Source: SURF-55 sp040755195
GTDB lineage: Bacteria > Bacillota > Desulfotomaculia > Desulfotomaculales > Ammonificaceae
NCBI GenBank assembly: GCA_040755195.1
Contig: JBFMBL010000012.1
Location: forward strand, 9,341 to 73,340
Direction: 5' to 3'
Length of the DNA: 64,000 nucleotides
A model generated the notes under the pieces. That model did no database searches, had not been told where the DNA came from, and saw only the letters and a program-made list of their open reading frames with translations. This document shows, piece after piece, positions 1 to 7,042 of the stretch. Position 1 is the first letter of the stretch; each line of letters starts with the position of its first letter. Position numbers and translations under genes: made by a program.

Positions 1-525
1 CTCATGGTGATCTTGCCTTCTTACTCGCTGCAAGAAAAGCTTGCGCATAGCCTCGATATCGCCGGGATAGTATTCCTGCCCTTCTTCCTGCAATAGGATC
101 GTAATAAAAGCGTTTTCAGCCTTCTTTTGACCAACAACAGCCAGCATTCGTGCTACTTGGTCTTCTACCTCCTCCCGATGCTGGACGAGCTCACGATGCA
201 GCGCAGGAAACAAGTCTTCGTTCAGCTCTGCGCAGTAGTTGATCAGTTTCTGGACCAGGGGAGAAGCGCCCTTACCGGAACTGCGCAAGGTAGGAGACCA
301 AGGTACCTTTACATTACCCTTCTTCTCCCGAAAAAGATAGCTACGGGACCGACTAGCCTCACGAAGCTCGGTTTTAAGAAAACGCAACTCTTCCCCTCGG
401 CGTTCAAAAACGATACCAATTTCATGAATATAAGTCGGCCCTACTCCCATCGTAAATTTATCAGCGTCATCTCCGTCAGTGCCACCCCCTAACAACCCTG
501 GCAATCTGGAAACAGCTCTCAACAT
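1..525 (-). CDS. cas8b: Probable Cas8b (Csh1/TM1802-like) large subunit, partial (N-terminal 175 residues)
   Basis: The reading frame is open from an ATG at 525 to the window edge, with a strong AGGAGGTGA ribosome site at 531-539, so at least 175 residues are present and the C terminus is missing. It lies 27 nt downstream of cas6 on the same strand, the usual place of the type I-B large subunit that recognises the PAM within Cascade. A segment near residues 139-162 (AFITILLQEEG...YYPGDIEAM) resembles the hydrophobic strand plus GEIEEF-like segment I associate with the TM1802/Cas8b family. That assignment is from memory of the family and from context, not from a search; another Cas8 subtype is possible. 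The plus-strand frame at 127-492 is its shadow. Confidence 0.6.
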   Translation of the reverse strand, partial: MLRAVSRLPGLLGGGTDGDDADKFTMGVGPTYIHEIGIVFERRGEELRFLKTELREASRSRSYLFREKKGNVKVPWSPTLRSSGKGASPLVQKLINYCAELNEDLFPALHRELVQHREEVEDQVARMLAVVGQKKAENAFITILLQEEGQEYYPGDIEAMRKLFLQRVRRQDHHE

Positions 526-552
526 ATCCCTCACCTCCTAACAGCACCACAA

Positions 553-1365
553 CTACAATCGAACAGCACCTTTCACCCGCGCCCCAACGTCACCAACCGC
601 TCCAGAAACATCGCCATCGCCTCCCTCCACCAACTCACAACACCCGAAGCCCTGCGCGTTTTTCCCGCCAAGCCCAGCCCCAAGTGCAACCCCTAACAGT
701 TGCGGATCACCCTGAAGTTGGTAAGTCCCCATCCATCCCTTAATTACCGTACCTTTGTACTTGAGTACTTTGAAATCCTTTTCTTTTACTGCCGTCGGAA
801 GTATTTCGAATCCTGTCTCGTCCGCCGGCTTGCCGAATATCAAAAGGTGTTTCTTTGCCAGATTGGCTAAAATGAGTTCACAAAAACGCGGTTCAAAAGG
901 AGAGTAATAATAAGTATAGCGGGCGTCCTCCTTCTCAAGGGTGCTGTACATGACAACAGGAGAAAGCATCCGGATCAAAATGCTGTTGTATCTAATATTC
1001 TCATCGGAAGCAACCACCTTCTCGACCGATAAACTGCAATCTCCCAACCGCAATCTTCCCTGGCGAAGAAAACCGTTTCCAATCTCCTGGATGAGCAAAG
1101 GGACCGGCGAACACACCACCAGGTATAAAGGAGGTGAGAAAATCATGCGCTGGTTTGTCTTGTCCACCCGCAATCTCCCACCAAAAAGCCGTGAGAAAGT
1201 GAAAAGCTTAAACTTGCGTTGTCCAAACATAAATCCCTGCTCATGAAGATAGCTCCTAAGAGCCGGCTGCTCAATTTGATGGTAAATCGCCGCCTGTAAA
1301 AGGTGGTTGTGGTGAAGCGGTAGCACAATATCTCCTTGATTGTTCAAAGTAACAGTGAGACGCAC
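553..1365 (-). CDS. cas6: CRISPR-associated endoribonuclease Cas6
   Basis: Processes precursor crRNA by cutting inside each repeat. The 270-residue protein shows the Cas6 RAMP layout: an N-terminal half with LPLHHNHLLQAAIYHQI and FKLFTFSRLFGG, and a C-terminal glycine-rich loop (GLGGKNAQGFG) that is the family signature. His residues near positions 18-20 and 28 are candidates for the catalytic base. The start is GTG at 1365 with GAGGGGTGA just upstream. A Gly/Val-rich tail follows the G-loop, slightly longer than usual. It is the first gene of the cas operon, with cas8b next. The mini-array and promoter described at 1411-1599 lie immediately upstream and probably control it. Confidence 0.9.
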   Translation of the reverse strand: MRLTVTLNNQGDIVLPLHHNHLLQAAIYHQIEQPALRSYLHEQGFMFGQRKFKLFTFSRLFGGRLRVDKTNQRMIFSPPLYLVVCSPVPLLIQEIGNGFLRQGRLRLGDCSLSVEKVVASDENIRYNSILIRMLSPVVMYSTLEKEDARYTYYYSPFEPRFCELILANLAKKHLLIFGKPADETGFEILPTAVKEKDFKVLKYKGTVIKGWMGTYQLQGDPQLLGVALGAGLGGKNAQGFGCCELVEGGDGDVSGAVGDVGARVKGAVRL

Positions 1366-1410
1366 TCAATCACCCCTCTTTCCGAACATCAAATACTTAA
1401 AAGCGTTAGT

Positions 1411-1486
1411 GCAATCAGATTCCTTATAGGTAGGCTGCATTATAGAACCCGAAAAAATTTCAATCCCTTGTAGGTAGGACTATTTG
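1411..1486 (-). ncRNA. Candidate CreR-like autoregulatory crRNA (degenerate repeat - 18 nt spacer - degenerate repeat)
   Basis: Read on the minus strand. Repeat-like unit 1 (1486-1457) ends in ATTGAAAT, like the 8-nt ATTGAAAC handle of firmicute type I-B repeats. Next comes an 18-nt spacer (1456-1439), then repeat-like unit 2 (1436-1411). The two units share CCTACCTAYAAGGRAT (14 of 16 bases identical), but they are only 44 nt apart and have lost their outer parts, so this is not a normal array. The spacer is the same as plus-strand 1582-1599 in 17 of 18 positions, and the one mismatch is spacer position 6. Known precedent: Cas-regulating RNAs (CreR) guide Cascade to the cas promoter. The match and geometry are seen; the function is inferred. 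Confidence 0.7.
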
Positions 1487-1545
1487 TAGGGTTAGGATTA
1501 CTATCTTGGAAATCGACGAAAACACCCAGTTTTCCCCTGTGGGGT

Positions 1546-1575
1546 ATTATAACTTAGTTGGTGTATGTTCGGCAA
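1546..1575 (-). promoter_or_regulatory. Promoter for the creR-like RNA and cas6 operon
   Basis: On the minus strand a -35 TTGCCG (1570-1575) and a perfect -10 TATAAT (1546-1551) are separated by 18 bp. This predicts a start near 1539, about 52 nt before the first repeat-like unit. An A-rich stretch just upstream of the -35 could act as an UP element; it lies inside the candidate Cascade target. A second TATAAT lies in the spacer itself (1439-1444), so an internal start nearer cas6 is also possible. Confidence 0.65.
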
Positions 1576-1578
1576 GTT

Positions 1579-1599
1579 TTATTTTTGGGGTTCTATAAT
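1579..1599 (+). promoter_or_regulatory. Candidate Cascade target site (PAM-like TTA plus 18-nt protospacer)
   Basis: Plus-strand 1582-1599 repeats the mini-array spacer with one mismatch at position 6 (G for C). The three bases 5' of it (1579-1581) are TTA, the PAM side for a type I system; the spacer's own locus has AAT there. The site begins 4-7 bp upstream of the -35 box, so a bound complex would cover the UP region and block RNA polymerase. Confidence 0.6.
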
Positions 1600-1608
1600 A
1601 GTTTTTCC

Positions 1609-2003
1609 TCACCCCCTCTCCCACGCCTTCCGGTGCTCCTCCGCCACCCACTCGCGCAGGCCCGCAGGTTCTAACACCTCCACATGACTCCCGTAATACA
1701 GCAGCCAGCTTACAAAGTCGGGGGTTACAGGCAAATGCAGCTTAAAGAGGATGCCTCCGTCAGGCTGTACCTCGACCTGCTGGCTGGAGTGCCAGTGTTC
1801 TTCCGCTGCCCCGCGGCCCGTTCCGGTTCGAAGCGTAGTACCATGTCCACCGGTTCGCCCGCTTCACCGCGCATCATCCCCCAGGCAGGACCGAGGTAAG
1901 ACTCAAGATTGAAGTCTTCCGGGACGCTATAATGCTCGTCCAGCAATACCACTATCTTAATACAGGCAGGGGGAACAAAGCGGTTCCCACAACTTGATAA
2001 AGA
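1609..2003 (-). pseudogene. Remnant of a WYL-domain transcriptional regulator (truncated and frameshifted)
   Basis: Two minus-strand frames together spell the C-terminal part of a WYL regulator. The upstream frame gives FNLESYLGPAWGMMRGE and VDMVLRFEPERA, and the downstream frame gives EHWHSSQQVEV, PDGGILFKL, and HVEVLEPAGLREWV, ending with TGA at 1609-1611. They are joined by a shift of one base at a G4 run near 1810. The N-terminal helix-turn-helix and the WYL motif itself are absent, and a stop precedes the fragment near 2004. WYL proteins often regulate CRISPR and other defence loci, so this may be the dead former regulator of the adjacent cas operon. A sequencing error could explain the frameshift but not the missing N terminus. 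Confidence 0.7.
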
Positions 2004-2158
2004 TTAAAGTTCAATCTTTAACCGTAAACTCTTTGCGCCACTTCGACAACAAAGCGCAAGATTTGAGGTTATATATTCGACATGCTGCCAGTTTTTCCTT
2101 TATGAAGCAAAGAATTCCCTTTTTTGTTTGTCGACACGTAGATTGGACGCGCCGTAAA

Positions 2159-2198
2159 ACATAAAACCCGCCTCAGAATTCAAAAGCGGGTTTTATGT
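2159..2198. terminator. Intrinsic terminator downstream of secG
   Basis: Perfect 13-bp stem (2159-2171 with 2186-2198, core ACCCGC/GCGGGT) with A-rich and T-rich flanks on both sides. It lies just past the secG stop on the minus strand and can work in both directions, also closing anything read from the left. Confidence 0.75.
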
Positions 2199-2227
2199 TT
2201 CTATACTATTTATATGTAACTTATGCT

Positions 2228-2452
2228 TTACTTCCAGACCACAAGCAGCAAGGACGTAGCGCCGAAAAGCACCGCCACCCATATGGTTACTTTAGCCAGC
2301 CACTCATCCAATCCCTTCTTCTTACCAAAAATACTTTCAGCGCCGCCGCCGATGGACCCTGAAAGCCCGGCGCTTTTCCCGGACTGCAAGATCACGGCGG
2401 CAATGAGCAATAGACAGACCAGGACGTAAAAAACGGTTACGACTACTTTCAT
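2228..2452 (-). CDS. secG: Preprotein translocase subunit SecG
   Basis: Small accessory subunit of the SecYEG protein-conducting channel in the cytoplasmic membrane. The 74 residues comprise two hydrophobic segments (about 3-19 and 55-72) joined by a Gly/Ser-rich loop with LQSGKSAGLSGSIGGG and a FGKKKG turn, typical of SecG. ATG at 2452 is preferred because GGAGGG lies 9-14 nt upstream; an in-frame start 12 codons earlier has no ribosome site. Last gene of the gap-pgk-tpiA-eno-secG unit. Confidence 0.9.
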   Translation of the reverse strand: MKVVVTVFYVLVCLLLIAAVILQSGKSAGLSGSIGGGAESIFGKKKGLDEWLAKVTIWVAVLFGATSLLLVVWK

Positions 2453-2529
2453 TGGCTTCCCTCCAAACCGGAAAACATTATAACACAACCCGGCCAGGGT
2501 GACAATCCCGAAGATTTAATACTGAAGAT

Positions 2530-3810
2530 TTAATACTGCCTGAAAACCTCTTTCCCCGGATAAACCGCACTCTCACCCAACTGCTCCTCGATGCGCAAAA
2601 GCTGGTTATACTTGGCCACGCGTTCACTCCGGCAAGGGGCGCCGGTCTTGATCTGCCCGGCCCGGGTCGCAACCGCCAGATCGGCAATGAAGGTGTCTTC
2701 GGTCTCGCCGGAACGGTGCGAAATGACCGTGGTATATCCTGCCCGCCGCGCCAGATCGATTGTTTCCAGCGTCTCGGTCAGGGTGCCGATCTGATTCAGC
2801 TTTATGAGTATCGAGTTTGCTACGCCCGCGGATATGCCCCGGTTCAAGCGCTGCGGATTGGTTACGAAGATATCGTCACCCACCAGTTGCACCGTTCCTC
2901 CGAGGCGCCGCGTTAGAAGCTCCCATCCCTCCCAGTCTTCCTCCGCCAAACCGTCTTCGATGGAAACAATGGGGTATTGCTTTACCAACCCCTCGTAGTA
3001 TTCAGTCATCTCCGCCGCGGTGAGGGTCCTTCCTTCGCCTCTTAATACATAACGGCCCTCATTGAAGAACTCGCTGGCAGCAGGATCAAGCGCCAGGGCC
3101 ACTTCCTCCCCCGGGCGGTAACCGGCGCCTTCGATGGCGGTTATAAGCAGCTTTAACGCTTCCTCGTTGGAAGCAAGCCGGGGAGCAAAACCGCCTTCAT
3201 CACCAACCGCAGCGGTAAGTCCCCGTTCATGGAGAACCTTTTTCAAACGGTGGTAAACCTCCGCGCCCATCCGGAGCGCTTCCGCAAAAGTACCGGCGCC
3301 GACCGGCACAATCATAAATTCCTGAAGATCCAGGTTGTTGTCGGCGTGCCTGCCGCCGTTGAAAACATTCATCATAGGGACGGGAAGGAGTGAGGCCCCG
3401 ACACCTCCGATATAGCGGTGGAGCGGTAAGTCAAGGAAAGCCGCCGCCGCCCGGGCTACCGCCAGCGATGTCCCGAGAATAGCGTTTGCCCCCAGGCGCG
3501 ATTTGTTTTCCGTACCGTCAAGCTCGATTAAGAATTCGTCGACTTCTTGCTGGTCAACGGCGTTCATACCCACGAGTTCAGTGGCGATTTCGCTGCCGAC
3601 GTTTTCAACCGCCGTGGACACACCCTTGCCGCCGTAACGGGGGTCATCCTCATCACGCAACTCAACCGCTTCATAGGTCCCGGTTGAGGCGCCCGAAGGG
3701 ACTGCGGCCCGCCCTACAGTGCCGTCCTCCAGAACCACTTCCACCTCGATCGTAGGGTTGCCACGCGAATCAAGTATTTCTCTCGCGTAAATGTCGGCGA
3801 TGATACTCAT
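2530..3810 (-). CDS. eno: Enolase (phosphopyruvate hydratase)
   Basis: Interconverts 2-phosphoglycerate and phosphoenolpyruvate in glycolysis. The 426-residue protein is full length. It shows the N-terminal AREILDSRGNPTIEVEV, the loop GASTGTYEAVELRD, the Mg-binding segments (ALDPAASEF, SIEDGLAEEDWEGW, LVGDDIFVTNP) and the SHRSGETEDTFIADLAVA signature with the catalytic Lys in LIKLNQIGT. ATG at 3810 is favoured over an in-frame TTG at 3816 because AAGGAGG sits 6 nt upstream. It follows tpiA directly, without the gpmI gene that often lies between them. Confidence 0.97.
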   Translation of the reverse strand: MSIIADIYAREILDSRGNPTIEVEVVLEDGTVGRAAVPSGASTGTYEAVELRDEDDPRYGGKGVSTAVENVGSEIATELVGMNAVDQQEVDEFLIELDGTENKSRLGANAILGTSLAVARAAAAFLDLPLHRYIGGVGASLLPVPMMNVFNGGRHADNNLDLQEFMIVPVGAGTFAEALRMGAEVYHRLKKVLHERGLTAAVGDEGGFAPRLASNEEALKLLITAIEGAGYRPGEEVALALDPAASEFFNEGRYVLRGEGRTLTAAEMTEYYEGLVKQYPIVSIEDGLAEEDWEGWELLTRRLGGTVQLVGDDIFVTNPQRLNRGISAGVANSILIKLNQIGTLTETLETIDLARRAGYTTVISHRSGETEDTFIADLAVATRAGQIKTGAPCRSERVAKYNQLLRIEEQLGESAVYPGKEVFRQY

Positions 3811-3821
3811 TTTCAACCTCC

Positions 3822-4583
3822 TTATACCTTTGGCGCGGCTTTAATAATGCCGGCGAAAGAGTCAACCTTAAGGCTGGCCCCCCCTACCAGGGCGCCGTCG
3901 ATGTCCGGTTGGTTTAGCAGAACCGCGGCGTTTTCCGGCGTCACGCTCCCGCCATACTGGATACGGATCTGCTCGGCCACCGCCGGGGAGTACATCTTCC
4001 CCAGGTTTTCACGAATAAAGCGGTTGACCGTCTGGGCATCCTCCGGCGCCGCGTTTCGTCCTGTGCCGATGGCCCAAACCGGCTCGTAAGCGACAACCAT
4101 CTCCGCCACCGCAGTGCCGTCCACTCCTTCGAATGCCCCGGATATCTGCCGCCCTACAACCTCGAAGGTCTTCCCCGCTTCCCGCTCCGCAAGCATCTCA
4201 CCCACGCAAACAATCGGCAGCAAACCATTACGCAAAACCGCTTTTACTTTACGGTTCACCGTCTCGTCCGTCTCGCCGAAATACTGCCGCCGTTCGGAGT
4301 GGCCGATTATCACATACCGGCACCCCGCCTGCTCCAACATCGCCGGCGAGACCTCCCCGGTGTATGCCCCCCGCTCCTCCCAGAAAACATCCTGGGCCGC
4401 AACCCGAACGGCGCTTCCCGACACCGCGCCCGCCACCGGCCAGAGGGCGGGAAAAGCCGGGCACAACACCACTTCAACACCGGAAAGATCGGCGTTTCGC
4501 AACAGGTCTTGCGCGAAAGCAACCGCTTCCGGAATCGTCTTATTCATCTTCCAGTTAGCCGCAATTATCTGAAGGCGCGCCAC
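3822..4583 (-). CDS. tpiA: Triosephosphate isomerase
   Basis: Interconverts dihydroxyacetone phosphate and glyceraldehyde 3-phosphate. Family landmarks in order: N-terminal IIAANWKMNKT (substrate Lys), catalytic His in VIIGHSERRQYF, catalytic Glu in VVAYEPVWAIGTG, and the phosphate loop IQYGGSVTPENAA and DGALVGGASL. Start chosen as GTG at 4583 (253 residues) because AGGGGGG lies 6 nt upstream and IIAANWK then falls at the normal distance; another GTG at 4598 overlaps the pgk stop but lacks its own ribosome site. Second-last glycolytic gene of the operon. Confidence 0.96.
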   Translation of the reverse strand: MARLQIIAANWKMNKTIPEAVAFAQDLLRNADLSGVEVVLCPAFPALWPVAGAVSGSAVRVAAQDVFWEERGAYTGEVSPAMLEQAGCRYVIIGHSERRQYFGETDETVNRKVKAVLRNGLLPIVCVGEMLAEREAGKTFEVVGRQISGAFEGVDGTAVAEMVVAYEPVWAIGTGRNAAPEDAQTVNRFIRENLGKMYSPAVAEQIRIQYGGSVTPENAAVLLNQPDIDGALVGGASLKVDSFAGIIKAAPKV

Positions 4584-4594
4584 AAAATCCCCCC

Positions 4595-5776
4595 TCACTT
4601 ATCCTGCAAAACCGCCACACCGGGAAGCTCTTTTCCCTCAAGGAATTTCAACGAGGCTCCGCCGCCGGTGGATACGTGCGAAATCCTGTCCGCCACCCCG
4701 GCACGCTTTACGGCCCGCGCGGTGTCACCGCCGCCGACCACCGTGGTAACCCCGTTTCCGGGAAGCGCCCGGGCGATGTCGACCGTGCCGGTGTCAAAGG
4801 GCGCCAGCTCAAACAGGCCGAGCGGCCCGTTCCAGAAAACGGTCTTGGCGCCCGCAAGCGCCGCGGTGAACAAACGTACCGTTTCCGGTCCGATGTCGAG
4901 CGCCATCCATCCGTCCGGTACACCATCTGCTGCAACAACACGGTACGGCGCACCCGGTTCCCGGCTCTGGGCCACCACCAGATCAACCGGCAACAACAAC
5001 CGCAGGTTGCGTGCTTCCGCGCGCCTGAGGAGGCCGGCGGCCACGTCCGTTTTATCCGTCTCTACCAGTGAAAGCCCCATTTTACAGCCCCGCGCCGCAA
5101 GAAAGGTGTTTGCCATCCCGCCGCCGATAAGCAGGCTGTCAACGCGCCCCACCAGGTTTTCCAAAACGCCGATCTTGTCCGAGATTTTTGCGCCGCCGAT
5201 AAGAACCACAAAAGGATGCTCCGGCTGCCTTAAAAGCCGGCTCAGCACGTCAAGCTCCTTTTCCATCAGGAAACCGGCCACCGCCGGGCGCAATGACGCC
5301 ACTCCCACAGTTGAAGCGTGCGCACGGTGTACGGTGCCGAAGGCGTCGTTAACATAAACTTCACAAAGATCGGCCAACTGTCGCGCCAACCCGGGGTCAT
5401 TCTTTGTCTCGCCCGGTTCGAAACGGATGTTTTCCAACAACAATACCTCCCCGGGACGCAGCGCTTCAACAGCCGCCTTAACCGCCGGGCCTGTGCAATC
5501 GCCGACCTTCTTAACCGGCTGCCCCAAAAGCTCTCCCAGACGGGCGGCCACAGGATCGAGCCGGAGCTGGTCGTCGGGCGCTCCCTTCGGACGTCCCAGG
5601 TGCGAAACCAGGATAACCCGGGACTCTTGCCGGCAGAGGTATTGAATCGTCGGTAACGACGCCTTGAGACGAGAATCCTCGGCTACCTTTCCTTCTTTAA
5701 GCGGCACATTGAAATCAACCCTTACAAGCACCCGTTTGCCTTTTACGTCAATGTCCCGCACGGTTTTCTTCGGCAT
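4595..5776 (-). CDS. pgk: Phosphoglycerate kinase
   Basis: Transfers phosphate from 1,3-bisphosphoglycerate to ADP. Two-lobed 393-residue enzyme of standard length, with RVLVRVDFNVPL at the N terminus, SHLGRPKG, the hinge region, VLIGGAKISDKIGVL, and the C-terminal nucleotide loop VVGGGDTARAVKRAG followed by HVSTGGGASLKFLEGKELPG. ATG at 5776 has AGGAGG about 9 nt upstream. Lies 41 nt downstream of gap and runs into tpiA. Confidence 0.97.
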   Translation of the reverse strand: MPKKTVRDIDVKGKRVLVRVDFNVPLKEGKVAEDSRLKASLPTIQYLCRQESRVILVSHLGRPKGAPDDQLRLDPVAARLGELLGQPVKKVGDCTGPAVKAAVEALRPGEVLLLENIRFEPGETKNDPGLARQLADLCEVYVNDAFGTVHRAHASTVGVASLRPAVAGFLMEKELDVLSRLLRQPEHPFVVLIGGAKISDKIGVLENLVGRVDSLLIGGGMANTFLAARGCKMGLSLVETDKTDVAAGLLRRAEARNLRLLLPVDLVVAQSREPGAPYRVVAADGVPDGWMALDIGPETVRLFTAALAGAKTVFWNGPLGLFELAPFDTGTVDIARALPGNGVTTVVGGGDTARAVKRAGVADRISHVSTGGGASLKFLEGKELPGVAVLQDK

Positions 5777-5817
5777 TAATCGAATCCTCCTGACAAATAT
5801 GTTTCCCCGGTCTGGAA

Positions 5818-6861
5818 TTACTTTAGCCCTTTTGCGGCAATATATTCAACCAGATCGGCGGCGCGGGAAACATAAGCCCATTCGTTATCGTACCAGGCAA
5901 CCACCCGGACAAGGTTATCACCGATTGCCATTGTCGACAACCCGTCCACCACGGCGGAATGAGGATTCCCGTTGTAATCGTGCGAAACCAGCGGCAGTTC
6001 GGTGTAATCCATTATACCTTTCAAGTCGGTCTGGGCCGCCTCTTTGAGCGCCGCGTTGACTTCCGCCGCGCTTACAGGCATGGAAAGTTCCGCGACCAGA
6101 TCCACCACCGATACGTTAGGAACAGGCACCCTGAAGGCAAGCCCGTTCAACTTACCGTTAAGTTCCGGCAGAACCCGCCCTATGGCGCTGGCGGCCCCGG
6201 TCGTGGAAGGTATGATCGACATGTTGGCCGCACGGCCGCGGCGAAAGTCCTTGTACGGCATGTCGAGCATCTGCTGGTCGTTCGTATAGGCGTGAATTGT
6301 GTTCATTAAGCCTTTAACGATTCCGAAACGGTTATGAAGAGTCTTGGCAACGGGAGCCAGGCAATTGGTTGTACAAGAGGCGTTAGAAAGGATGTGATGT
6401 TGATCGGGGTTGTACAGATGATTGTTTACGCCCATTACTATTGTGATGTCCTCGTTTTTAGCGGGAGCCGTTATGACAACTTTTTTAGCCCCGGCGGCAA
6501 GATGCTTGGCCGCTTCAGCGCCATCACGGAATTTGCCGGTTGATTCAATCACTATTTCAGCTTTCAACTCGCCCCAGGGAATGCTCTCCGGATCCCCTTC
6601 CGAACATATACGCACCTCACGGTCATCCACTTTGAGAAGCCCGCCTTCGCTGCTTACCTTCCCGGGAAAAGTCCCGTGAATCGAATCGTACTTGAGGCTG
6701 TATGCCAGATGGCGGGCGAAGTCCTCTGCGTTGCCGGACAGCCGTCTCGACTTATGGTTCACTGCGACCAAATCGATTCCTTCCCGGGCAAGCGCCGCAC
6801 GCATGAAAAGACGTCCGATACGGCCGAAACCGCTGATTCCAACCCTTACACTCATACTCAT
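5818..6861 (-). CDS. gap: Type I glyceraldehyde-3-phosphate dehydrogenase
   Basis: Oxidises and phosphorylates glyceraldehyde 3-phosphate with NAD(P). Rossmann motif VGISGFGRIGRLFMRA at the N terminus, active-site Cys in SNASCTTNCLAP near the middle, and C-terminal WYDNEWAYVSR. With ATG at 6861 (AAGGGG 5 nt upstream) the protein is 347 residues; an in-frame start 21 codons earlier is unsupported. First gene of the lower-glycolysis operon. No CggR-like repressor gene is next to it; sigma-54 lies upstream instead, separated by a repeat. Confidence 0.96.
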   Translation of the reverse strand: MSMSVRVGISGFGRIGRLFMRAALAREGIDLVAVNHKSRRLSGNAEDFARHLAYSLKYDSIHGTFPGKVSSEGGLLKVDDREVRICSEGDPESIPWGELKAEIVIESTGKFRDGAEAAKHLAAGAKKVVITAPAKNEDITIVMGVNNHLYNPDQHHILSNASCTTNCLAPVAKTLHNRFGIVKGLMNTIHAYTNDQQMLDMPYKDFRRGRAANMSIIPSTTGAASAIGRVLPELNGKLNGLAFRVPVPNVSVVDLVAELSMPVSAAEVNAALKEAAQTDLKGIMDYTELPLVSHDYNGNPHSAVVDGLSTMAIGDNLVRVVAWYDNEWAYVSRAADLVEYIAAKGLK

Positions 6862-6931
6862 CTCTACCCCTTCCCTAATATTTAAGTAAACACCGTTAAC
6901 TGAACCTCGGAAAGCCGGAAACAAAATATTT

Positions 6932-7042
6932 CACCACAGAGGCACGGAGTTCACAGAGAACAGAAATATCAAGACTAAATAACAAAAATGAATACCTCTA
7001 TTTCGGTTTTTCCCCCTCCGTGTTCTCTGTGTCTCTGTGGTT
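6932..7042. repeat. Inverted dispersed repeat (CCACAGAGG-CACRGAG type)
   Basis: Left arm (6932-6961, CACCACAGAGGCACGGAG...) and right arm (7016-7042, CCTCCGTGTTCTCTGTG...) are inverted copies separated by about 55 bp of AT-rich DNA. A single-arm copy occurs at 21964-22000. The right arm reaches the rpoN stop codon. A short frame across it is not a gene. Confidence 0.7.

Noticed and set aside
127..492. Plus-strand 121-residue frame
   Set aside because: Antisense to the open minus-strand frame 525-1, which has a strong ribosome site and fits the cas operon; the plus-strand protein has no recognisable pattern.
1411..1486. Ordinary CRISPR array
   Set aside because: Only two units, both degenerate, with a period of 44 nt instead of about 65; not a regular array. 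Reported as a single-spacer regulatory RNA instead.
4299..5357. Long plus-strand frame over tpiA and pgk
   Set aside because: Runs antisense across the boundary of two certain glycolytic genes; GC-rich shadow.
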